A stretch of 25,759 nucleotides of DNA from a virus, in IMG/VR virus record IMGVR_UViG_3300046011_002513, positions 1 to 25,759 of that record. The stretch is one strand, 5' to 3'. Of this stretch, positions 15,349-21,754 are shown piece after piece. The notes below the pieces were generated by a model, which was not told the DNA's origin, searched no databases, and saw nothing but the letters and a program-made list of their open reading frames with translations. How positions within the stretch are numbered: the stretch's first letter is position 1; the number at the start of each line of letters is the position of its first letter. The position numbers were made by a program, and so were the translations under genes.

Positions 15349-17057
15349 TTTTATTCAAAAAAATACGATGGAAGAATCTGTTATCAACAGGTAACATCTT
15401 TACTGAACTAGACCTTCTAGAAAACAAAACAACTCTTATTGTCGGTGAAAACGGCGCAGGTAAATCAACTATTCTTGATGCTCTGTCTTTCGGTTTGTTC
15501 AATAAACCTTTTCGGAAGGTCAATAAACCTCAACTGTTGAACAGCATCACGAAGAAGGATTTGGTTGTCGAGATTGAATTTCAAATCAATCAAAACAACT
15601 ACAAAGTTGTTCGCGGCATCAAACCTAACATCTTTGAATTGTATCGTGATGGTAAACTGCTCAATCAAGACGCTGCAGCACGCGACTATCAAGAAGTTCT
15701 AGAAAAACAAATTCTGAAAATCAACCACAAGTCATTCTGTCAAGTGGTTGTTCTTGGTTCGGCGTCATTTGTTCCGTTCATGCAGTTGCCTGCACAATCA
15801 CGTAGAGAAATAATTGAGGATCTCCTAGACCTTCAAATTTTCACATCTATGAATTTGTTGTTAAAGGAAAAGGTATTGACCAATTCGACCGCAATCAAGG
15901 ATTGTGAAAGCGACAAAAAGATTCTTAAAGCAAAACTTGATTTCTTTCAGAAACATCTTGAAAGTGTGCAGACGAATAATGTTCTGCTGATTGAAGAAAA
16001 GCAAAGCAAGATTGATTCTACTGGCAAATTAATTGACGATGCAAATGTAGAGATTGATGAAATAATCTCCGCAAGCGATGCATTGAAAGAAAAATTGTCT
16101 GATCAACACACAATGAAAGCAAGGTTGCAAAAACTAGATCAACTGAAAACGCAACTCAAATCAAAGATTGACAATGCGTCAAAAACTATCAACTTCTTCC
16201 ATGACAATGATAATTGCCCCACATGCAAGCAAGGTATTGATCATGACTTTAAAACTGAAACGATCAAAACCAAAAGCACACAAATCACCGAAGTTGAAAA
16301 TGGGTTGAACAAACTAGAAGAAGAACGTTTAAAAGTCCTGAACAAATTAGAAGAATACAGTAAGATAAATAATGATCTTCATGACTTGAATTTGAAACTT
16401 TCGCAACTAAATACTAAGATCTCTGGTTGGAATGATAATATCCGTGAATGGACGAAAGAAATCAAATCAATTCAAGAGAAATCTCAAACATCACAAAACG
16501 TCCAAGACATCGAACAAATCAAAAAAGATTTGAAAGACATTGAAATCAACTTCAATGAACTGCATGATGAAAAGGTTGTATTAGCGACTGCTGCATCAAT
16601 TCTAAAAGATGGCGGCATCAAAGCAAAGATAATCAAACAATATATTCCGATCATCAATAAGTTCATTAATAAGTATTTGACTTCGATGGATTTCTTTGTT
16701 AACTTCGAATTGAATGAACAATTTGACGAAACAATCAAATCTAGATTCCGTGACGAGTTCAGTTATGCATCGTTCTCAGAAGGTGAAAAGATGCGTATCA
16801 ACCTTGCGATTCTATTTACTTGGAGAGCAATCTCTAAACTTCGCAATTCGATCAACACGAATCTGCTCATTATGGATGAAGTGTTTGACAGTTCACTTGA
16901 CAGTAATGGGACCGATGAATTTTTCAAGATCCTGCAATCACTAACTGCAGACACTAATACGTTCATCATCAGTCACAAAACTGATCAGTTGTATGACAAG
17001 TTTGAGAAAGTCGTTAAGTTCGAAAAACATAAAAACTTCTCTAAAATGGCAGCGTAA
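15345..17057 (+). CDS. 46: Recombination endonuclease subunit gp46 (Rad50/SbcC-like)
   Basis: This is the ATPase partner of gp47 in DNA end resection. The 570 residues match T4 gp46 (560). The Rad50/SMC plan is complete: Walker A GENGAGKST (34-42), a long coiled coil broken by the zinc hook CPTC (Cys291 and Cys294), the signature FSEGEKMR (from residue 477), Walker B LLIMDE (Asp511, Glu512) and the D-loop SSLD. HK in FIISHKTD is the switch-like His region. It overlaps gp47 by 4 bases. The next small gene's ribosome site TAAGGAG overlaps its stop codon. Confidence 0.97.
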   Translation: MILFKKIRWKNLLSTGNIFTELDLLENKTTLIVGENGAGKSTILDALSFGLFNKPFRKVNKPQLLNSITKKDLVVEIEFQINQNNYKVVRGIKPNIFELYRDGKLLNQDAAARDYQEVLEKQILKINHKSFCQVVVLGSASFVPFMQLPAQSRREIIEDLLDLQIFTSMNLLLKEKVLTNSTAIKDCESDKKILKAKLDFFQKHLESVQTNNVLLIEEKQSKIDSTGKLIDDANVEIDEIISASDALKEKLSDQHTMKARLQKLDQLKTQLKSKIDNASKTINFFHDNDNCPTCKQGIDHDFKTETIKTKSTQITEVENGLNKLEEERLKVLNKLEEYSKINNDLHDLNLKLSQLNTKISGWNDNIREWTKEIKSIQEKSQTSQNVQDIEQIKKDLKDIEINFNELHDEKVVLATAASILKDGGIKAKIIKQYIPIINKFINKYLTSMDFFVNFELNEQFDETIKSRFRDEFSYASFSEGEKMRINLAILFTWRAISKLRNSINTNLLIMDEVFDSSLDSNGTDEFFKILQSLTADTNTFIISHKTDQLYDKFEKVVKFEKHKNFSKMAA

Positions 17058-17067
17058 GGAGTAACCC

Positions 17068-17250
17068 ATGGAATACGGAATAAAACTAGGTGATGGATCT
17101 TGGATGCAATTTCTCAGTGAATATCACAACAACAAAAAGGCGTTGACTTTCAGATCGCATGAAGAAGCGGAAATATACGCACAGAATATTGAATTGAGAA
17201 ACTTTGTTATTGAGGCATATGATGATTCTAAATCTTCTGCAAGAAAGTGA
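17068..17250 (+). CDS. Small orphan protein, 60 residues
   Basis: No function is recognised. TAAGGAG at 17055-17061 overlaps the gp46 stop and gives a good spacing of 6 to the ATG, which supports it as a real gene. The protein reads as two short strands (YGIKLGDGSWMQF) and one helix (SHEEAEIYAQNIEL), ending with a charged tail. The KLGDGSW...T(F/W)..(H/W)EEAE..A pattern resembles tiny proteins in other marine phages, possibly a partner or regulator, but this is only impression. Its last 29 bases overlap the deformylase-like gene in another frame. Confidence 0.65.
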   Translation: MEYGIKLGDGSWMQFLSEYHNNKKALTFRSHEEAEIYAQNIELRNFVIEAYDDSKSSARK

Positions 17251-17845
17251 TCCTAGGTTGAAAGAAGGGGCAACGATCAAATTTGACGTTGCCAATCCTC
17301 CGATTAATCAAATTGATTGGAAACCGATTGACCCTGTAAAACTCGCAATTGATCTGACAGAAACAATGCTAAATGGCAATGGTATGGGGTTGTCAGCGCC
17401 TCAGGTTGGTATTCCGTTCAATGTTTTCGTCATCAAATCAAATCCTGTGATCGCAGTTTTTAATCCTAAAATCGTTGACAAAAGCACAGAACAAATTTAT
17501 CTTGAAGAAACGTCCTTGACAACTCCAGGATTATCTGTTAAAATCAAACGACCTAAGAAAATCAAAGTTCGTTACACTATGCCCAATGGTGAAACAGTGA
17601 CTGAAATTTATGATGGATTGACTTCTCGTATTTTCCAGCATCAAATGGATTATCTTGAAGGTGTGCTGTTTACGCAACGTGCGTCACTTTATCACAGAGA
17701 AAAAGCGTTTAAAGATCAGAAAAAACTTTTAACTTCGCTAAATAAACCGAAACCTCAACTAATACTTAATAACAATGCCCATGTAGGAGGAAAACCATGG
17801 CAAGATACGTCTCAACAAAAACCTATAAGCAAATTGGTCCTGTAG
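17222..17845 (+). CDS. Peptide deformylase homologue with degenerate active site
   Basis: Peptide deformylase removes formyl from the N-terminal Met of new proteins with a metal held by Cys-His-His and a catalytic Glu. Motif 1 is kept (NGMGLSAPQVG, for GxGLAAPQ). Motif 2, usually EGCLSVPG, reads ETSLTTPG, with the metal Cys replaced by Ser. Motif 3, usually QHExDH, reads QHQMDY, with catalytic Glu to Gln and the second metal His to Tyr. Only the first His and the Asp remain, so activity is unlikely. The frame is intact over 207 residues. ATG 17222 is chosen because GAGG (17212-17215) lies 6 bases upstream; ATG 17219 is possible. Both ends overlap neighbours. A C-terminal tail of about 35 residues beyond the fold overlaps queD. 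Confidence 0.85.
   Translation: MILNLLQESDPRLKEGATIKFDVANPPINQIDWKPIDPVKLAIDLTETMLNGNGMGLSAPQVGIPFNVFVIKSNPVIAVFNPKIVDKSTEQIYLEETSLTTPGLSVKIKRPKKIKVRYTMPNGETVTEIYDGLTSRIFQHQMDYLEGVLFTQRASLYHREKAFKDQKKLLTSLNKPKPQLILNNNAHVGGKPWQDTSQQKPISKLVL
17475..17503 (+). promoter_or_regulatory. Weak sigma-70-like site in the deformylase-like gene
   Basis: TTGACA, 17 bases, TATCTT (10 of 12). It lies 13 bases before the start of a stronger site and may be a second start or chance. Confidence 0.25.
17516..17544 (+). promoter_or_regulatory. Intragenic sigma-70-type promoter ahead of queD
   Basis: TTGACA, 17 bases, then TAAAAT with an extended -10 (TGT just upstream): 11 of 12 positions. It lies exactly in the motif 2 codons of the deformylase-like gene (Leu-Thr of SLTTPG gives TTGACA), 252 bases before the queD ATG. 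It is well placed to start the 7-deazaguanine operon. Confidence 0.6.
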
Positions 17846-18255
17846 CATACCGCCAATGGCGTGCTGACAGTCATTGTAACCTGATCCACGGTTATGCACT
17901 TTCATTCCATTTAGAATTTGAATCTGATACACTCGATGCCCGCAATTGGGTGGTCGACTTCGGAGGATTGAGACCACTCAAGGGTATGCTTGAAGATTGG
18001 TTTGACCATACACTTCTAGTTGCAGAAGATGATCCAAAGAAAGAAGATTTACTCGAACTAGGCAAGAAAGGTCTTGCGAAAATCACACTAGTTGAAAAGA
18101 CAGGGTGTGAAGGTATCGCAGATTTCCTATATGACTACATCAATGAACAGTTCCTTCCCACCTATGGTTGGGGTGGCAGAGTTTGGTGTTGCAAAGTCGA
18201 AGTTCGTGAAACTGATGCAAATATGGCAATGAGAGTGGGTCACCGCGGTGAGTAA
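17797..18255 (+). CDS. queD: 6-carboxy-5,6,7,8-tetrahydropterin synthase (QueD)
   Basis: QueD converts dihydroneopterin triphosphate, made by FolE, to 6-carboxy-tetrahydropterin, the second step to preQ0. The 152-residue protein has the family core SHCNLIHGYAL (about residues 25-35, catalytic Cys and zinc His), NWVVDFGGL for the (V)xDFxxL motif, WFDHTLL for the LDH motif, and EGIADFLYDYI in place of PTxENxA. The third zinc position reads HGY instead of the E. coli HGH, which I believe is normal in a proteobacterial/phage branch. AGGAGG (17785-17790) lies 6 bases before the ATG and is the strongest ribosome site in this part. The stop overlaps queE by 8 bases. Confidence 0.92.
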   Translation: MARYVSTKTYKQIGPVAYRQWRADSHCNLIHGYALSFHLEFESDTLDARNWVVDFGGLRPLKGMLEDWFDHTLLVAEDDPKKEDLLELGKKGLAKITLVEKTGCEGIADFLYDYINEQFLPTYGWGGRVWCCKVEVRETDANMAMRVGHRGE

Positions 18256-19096
18256 AATTAAAGTATCGGAGCTATTTTATTCTCTCCAAGGTGAAGGAAA
18301 ATACATCGGTGTCCCATCAATTTTTCTCCGCACTTTCGGATGTAATTTCACATGCGATGGATTTGGAATGCGCCGATTTGAAAAGAGTGTTGAGAGATTC
18401 AACGTCAATCCTGACAACTACAGCGATTACAAGCAACTACCTCTCGTCAATACAGGATGCGACTCGTATGCATCATGGGACCCGAGATTCAAACACCTTT
18501 CCCCTATGCTCACTGTCGAAGCAATCGTGGACGAAATGCAGCGGTTACTCCCGGACAACAAGTTCGGTCGTGACCAGCACCTCATCATCACTGGCGGCGA
18601 ACCCCTACTTGGGTGGCAAAAATCTTTCCCGTCTCTCATTGACGAAATCATCAACCGAAAGATGGGTCTCACTGACATTACCTTTGAAACTAATGGAACC
18701 CAGACATTACATTCTGACTTCCATGAATACTTGACAAACCTTTCAGATCATGTTAAAGTAACATGGTCGGTATCTGCTAAGTTGACAGTTTCTGGTGAAG
18801 CATGGAATGAGGCAATCAAACCTGCTGTTGTCAGTAACTACATGACTGTCCGCAAAAGCGATACCTATTTGAAATTTGTTGTTGCCAATATTGATGACAT
18901 TAACGACGTGCATCAGGCAGTAGCAGAATACAAAGATTACGGTGTCGATGTGCCTGTTTATTTGATGCCTGTTGGCGGAACAAACAACACTTACATTATG
19001 AACGAGCGTGCAGTTGCAGATTTCTGCAGAGACAATGGATTCAGATTCAGTCCTCGCATTCAAGTGCCGCTCTACAAAAACGCATGGGGAACCTAG
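18248..19096 (+). CDS. queE: 7-carboxy-7-deazaguanine synthase (QueE), radical SAM
   Basis: QueE makes 7-carboxy-7-deazaguanine from the QueD product with S-adenosylmethionine and a 4Fe-4S cluster. SLQGEGKYIGVPSIFLRTFGC is typical of QueE. The cluster cysteines are unusual: FGCNFTCDGFG gives Cys32 and Cys36, but no third Cys follows in the CxxxCxxC place; the next is Cys71 in TGCDSYASWDPRFKHLSP, so the motif is CX3CX34C. LIITGGEPLLGWQ is the SAM-binding GGE motif and TFETNGTQ is another family marker. The 282-residue length reflects the insertion. The start is GTG at 18248, overlapping queD. FolE starts one base after its stop codon. Confidence 0.92.
   Translation: MSKIKVSELFYSLQGEGKYIGVPSIFLRTFGCNFTCDGFGMRRFEKSVERFNVNPDNYSDYKQLPLVNTGCDSYASWDPRFKHLSPMLTVEAIVDEMQRLLPDNKFGRDQHLIITGGEPLLGWQKSFPSLIDEIINRKMGLTDITFETNGTQTLHSDFHEYLTNLSDHVKVTWSVSAKLTVSGEAWNEAIKPAVVSNYMTVRKSDTYLKFVVANIDDINDVHQAVAEYKDYGVDVPVYLMPVGGTNNTYIMNERAVADFCRDNGFRFSPRIQVPLYKNAWGT
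18731..18759 (+). promoter_or_regulatory. Possible intragenic sigma-70-type promoter in queE
   Basis: TTGACA, 17 bases, TAAAGT with extended -10 TGT: 10 of 12 positions. It lies 338 bases before folE. Confidence 0.4.
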
Positions 19097-19097
19097 A

Positions 19098-19775
19098 ATG
19101 ATTTCTAAAGTTATCAAAGATCGTATCGAAACTTCTGGCGGACGCTACTTTGCGTCTGACAACATTTCACAGTATATTAATCCAGAAGAACATGATATGT
19201 TGATCGCGGAGTTGACTGATAAGTTCAATAGTGTTCTGGATTCATTGATTATTGATCGTGCAAAGGATCCGAACTCACAAGGGACCGGTAAACGTCTAGC
19301 AAAGATGTATGTCAACGAAATCATGGCGGGTCGATATGAACCGCAACCTGATGTTGCAGCATTTCCTAACGATGGTTACAACAAATATACAGGTATGCTT
19401 GTTGTTCGTTCTGAAATTAAATCTCTTTGTTCACATCATCACCAACCTGTCAAGGGTGTTGCATATATCGGAGTCATTCCAGGTGAAAAAGTCATCGGTT
19501 TGTCTAAATACAGTAGAATCGCACAATGGTGTGCAAGACGAGGAACCTTGCAGGAAGAACTGTGCAACGAAGTCGCCAACCAAATTCGTAAAGCAACTAG
19601 CAGTGATGACATTGGTGTTTATATCGCTGCTACTCATGGATGCTGCGAAAATCGCGGTATTATGGCACACTCTTCATTGACGCAAACGACTGTATTACAT
19701 GGTGCGTTCCATCAACCTGATGTGAAAAAAGAATTCTTCGATTCTATAAAACTACAAGAAATGCATATCAAGTAA
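19098..19775 (+). CDS. folE: GTP cyclohydrolase I (FolE)
   Basis: FolE opens GTP to dihydroneopterin triphosphate, the first step of both folate and 7-deazaguanine synthesis; here it feeds QueD. The 225 residues match the family. Zinc ligands are visible as SLCSHHHQP (Cys111 and His114) and ATHGCCENRG (Cys182, with His180), and GLSKYSRI and TQTTVLHGAF are conserved. ATG 19098 is used because homology begins shortly after it (VIKDRIETSGGRYF); it starts one base after the queE stop with GGGGA upstream. The end overlaps the convergent homing endonuclease gene by 8 bases. Confidence 0.95.
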   Translation: MISKVIKDRIETSGGRYFASDNISQYINPEEHDMLIAELTDKFNSVLDSLIIDRAKDPNSQGTGKRLAKMYVNEIMAGRYEPQPDVAAFPNDGYNKYTGMLVVRSEIKSLCSHHHQPVKGVAYIGVIPGEKVIGLSKYSRIAQWCARRGTLQEELCNEVANQIRKATSSDDIGVYIAATHGCCENRGIMAHSSLTQTTVLHGAFHQPDVKKEFFDSIKLQEMHIK

Positions 19776-20316
19776 TTTTATACCAGTCGATATATTTTTC
19801 ACTGTTTACTTTTTTACTGACTGAAGCTATTGAACATTTCAAATGTGTTGAAGCTTCAGTCAGTGATGTAAAAATTCCGTGAGGTGTGTTTATTTTTCTT
19901 GCGGTATTTTTACCCACATTAGTATTGTCTCTTTTGCAAGCAGCAATTTTCAGGTTTAATATTTGAGCAGGTGTCCTTTTTTTGCCTCTGTTTTTTGAAA
20001 CTCTTTTTTCTATAGTTTCTTTAGATTGTTTAGTTCCTATAGCGCCGCCATCTAATGCAGTTTCAATTATTTCATTTGCCCATGTTTTTGATTTCACAAT
20101 ATCATTCTCAATAGAGAAATTTATTGCAAAACCACTTGCTTCAACAATACCGTCAAAATAAAAAACTTGACAATTAACAGGATATGAATTATGTTTTTTC
20201 AGATGATTCTTCCAATGTCTTCCAGATCCTTTATATTTGAGAGGATCTCTTATTGTTTTTCCGAAATATTTCAGATTACAATGAGAACATTGTTTGATAT
20301 AAAGATAAATAGTCAT
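19768..20316 (-). CDS. GIY-YIG homing endonuclease, free-standing
   Basis: This 182-residue protein is read against all its neighbours. The N-terminus IYLYIKQ...LKYFGKT...KYKGSGRHWKNHLKKH is a phage-type GIY-YIG nuclease start (YLY for GIY, YFG for YIG; Arg in GSGRHW). Residue Glu in FSIENDIV is a candidate for the metal-binding Glu. The C-terminus TPHGIFTSLTEASTHLKCS...W matches NUMOD1-like DNA-binding repeats of homing nucleases, and a basic linker with KQSKETIEKR and NRGKKRT lies between. AGGAGG on the - strand (20322-20327) precedes the ATG. Such genes spread by cutting phage genomes that lack them. It splits the modification cluster between folE and dpdA. Confidence 0.88.
   Translation of the reverse strand: MTIYLYIKQCSHCNLKYFGKTIRDPLKYKGSGRHWKNHLKKHNSYPVNCQVFYFDGIVEASGFAINFSIENDIVKSKTWANEIIETALDGGAIGTKQSKETIEKRVSKNRGKKRTPAQILNLKIAACKRDNTNVGKNTARKINTPHGIFTSLTEASTHLKCSIASVSKKVNSEKYIDWYKIT
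19816..19864. repeat. 13-base perfect inverted repeat inside the homing endonuclease gene
   Basis: ACTGACTGAAGCT (19816-19828) is repeated in inverse as AGCTTCAGTCAGT (19852-19864). Between them ACATTT and AAATGT form a second, inner stem around one base. The unit would fold into a 49-base hairpin in RNA of either strand. No T-run follows it on either strand, so it is not a plain terminator. Confidence 0.7.
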
Positions 20317-20324
20317 GCTGACCT

Positions 20325-20334
20325 CCTATATAGG
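20325..20334. other. 10-base palindrome at the endonuclease 5' edge
   Basis: CCTATATAGG is a perfect palindrome. It overlaps the - strand ribosome site of the endonuclease gene and lies close to where the inserted gene joins the cluster. Confidence 0.35.
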
Positions 20335-20372
20335 TTAGAGTCGGTGGGACTGGTACTCCGTGATCGACGTTT

Positions 20373-20380
20373 TATTTATG
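20373..20380 (-). promoter_or_regulatory. Possible late promoter for the homing endonuclease (CATAAATA on - strand)
   Basis: On the - strand CATAAATA reads toward the endonuclease ATG 56 bases away. It equals the box ahead of the gp3-like gene and is one base off the T4 consensus. T4 homing endonucleases are often expressed late, so the placement makes sense. It overlaps possible dpdA start codons on the + strand. Confidence 0.35.
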
Positions 20381-20398
20381 ATGGGTGGTAGTTTAGTA

Positions 20399-21754
20399 AT
20401 GGTAGATAATCACAAAAAACTTGACTATGTGATCTCGGCATGTGGAATGATGGGTGTGTTTACTCCTGATCACAATGCTAGTTGGTTTCCTGTTTACAAA
20501 GAAGCGACCGTGTCTCTGATGCGGTCGTTGAAATCAAGTATCGCAGAAACATGTGTTAATACTGAACCGCTTGTTTCTGTTCTATACAATGCATATACAG
20601 AAAAGAATCATGTCAGTGAATTTCAACGTCTGAATAACCTGAGTGCAGATTCTGTATATGCGGATTCGGGTGGGTTGCAGATTGTCACAGCAGGCAAATC
20701 AATCACACCTGAAATGAAGAATGAGATCTATAAAACGCAAACGTATTCTGATTATGCGATGTGCTTTGACGTTATTCCGCTGTCGTCTGTGTCATTGACC
20801 AGAACACGCAATGAGCGTTCTAATATCGGGAACAAAATTTTCCACAGTGAACGTCTCGGTGAAAGTGCATATGCGACGGGGGAGAACGTCAAAACGCAAG
20901 CGACTTATTTCAGAAAAGGTAGCGCAAAAACTAAAGTGATCATCATCGTTCAAGGTAATTCAGCAGACGATATGGTTGAGTTTTTTAAAGGTGTAACTGC
21001 AAGATTGGAGCCCGAGGACTATGAAAACATCGGAGGCATGGCTATCGCTGATACCTGCATCGGCAACGGAGAATTGGAATCAATTGAAATGCTCCGTGCA
21101 GCAAAACGAATTTCTGAGTTCTGTCATCCGAACATACGGAGACACCTCCACGTTCTTGGTGTTGGTTCTATTAGCAGAATGCGACCTATTCTATACCTAT
21201 TGAAATCAGGGTATCTGAATAAGTTTGAACGTGTATCGTATGACTCGAGTTCACACACTTCGACTTTCCAGTATGGATTGTTGAAACTCAATGGCACATG
21301 CAAATCTATCGGTTCGTATAGAACACCTGCTGTTGACAAACATTTCCGTAACGTGTATAATCTTTTCAATGAAACGTTTTCTCCGTTGGTGACAGAAGAT
21401 CGTTGGATGGAATTGGTATTTGGCGACGGCACGGGTGATTGGAAATTCTCTACAGTCAAAAATAGATTGTTGACCAATCCCAATGCAAACGAAATTGCAG
21501 CGGGTATGTTGTGCAACGCAGCACATACTTATTTCCAAATCCACAACTTCGTCACTAATCTCGACAAAGTATCAGGGCACCAATTGGGTGCAGTTAAGAA
21601 TTCTGATCTGAGTGAGATTGCGACAAATCGTCTACTAGGTGTCACCAATGAGGATCAAATGGATGAATGGTTGAGTAACAACCGAACATTGATCAGGTCA
21701 AAACGTATCAGTAGAGATGAAAATATGATTAGTATTGAGGACTTTTTTGCATGA
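20399..21754 (+). CDS. dpdA: DNA 7-deazaguanine transglycosylase (DpdA-like, TGT family)
   Basis: DpdA exchanges guanine in DNA for a 7-deazaguanine base, as its relative TGT does in tRNA. The 451-residue protein keeps TGT-like landmarks: YADSGGLQ (catalytic Asp about residue 89), CFDVIP, IVQGNS, GGMAIAD, LHVLGVGS and, for the nucleophile region, RVSYDSSSH (Asp about 282). The CxCxxC zinc motif of bacterial TGT is absent, which points to DpdA and not tRNA TGT. Its neighbours make preQ0/preQ1, which supports this. The start is uncertain: ATG 20399 has GGTGG 10 bases upstream, but ATG 20378/20381 or GTG 20360 are possible. The stop overlaps the queF start (ATGA). A perfect sigma-70-type promoter lies inside. 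Confidence 0.88.
   Translation: MVDNHKKLDYVISACGMMGVFTPDHNASWFPVYKEATVSLMRSLKSSIAETCVNTEPLVSVLYNAYTEKNHVSEFQRLNNLSADSVYADSGGLQIVTAGKSITPEMKNEIYKTQTYSDYAMCFDVIPLSSVSLTRTRNERSNIGNKIFHSERLGESAYATGENVKTQATYFRKGSAKTKVIIIVQGNSADDMVEFFKGVTARLEPEDYENIGGMAIADTCIGNGELESIEMLRAAKRISEFCHPNIRRHLHVLGVGSISRMRPILYLLKSGYLNKFERVSYDSSSHTSTFQYGLLKLNGTCKSIGSYRTPAVDKHFRNVYNLFNETFSPLVTEDRWMELVFGDGTGDWKFSTVKNRLLTNPNANEIAAGMLCNAAHTYFQIHNFVTNLDKVSGHQLGAVKNSDLSEIATNRLLGVTNEDQMDEWLSNNRTLIRSKRISRDENMISIEDFFA
21333..21361 (+). promoter_or_regulatory. Perfect sigma-70 consensus inside dpdA
   Basis: TTGACA (21333-21338), exactly 17 bases, TATAAT (21356-21361): 12 of 12 positions with ideal spacing. It reads toward queF, whose ATG lies 389 bases after the -10 box. 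Confidence 0.65.

Noticed and set aside
17222-17845. The deformylase-like gene as a simple pseudogene
   Set aside because: No frameshift or early stop is present, ribosome site and overlaps are intact, and motif 1 is kept; a maintained inactive homologue is a better description.
18291-18734. 147-codon + strand frame inside queE
   Set aside because: It overlaps the conserved QueE frame and has a Ser/Thr/His-rich product without any family pattern.
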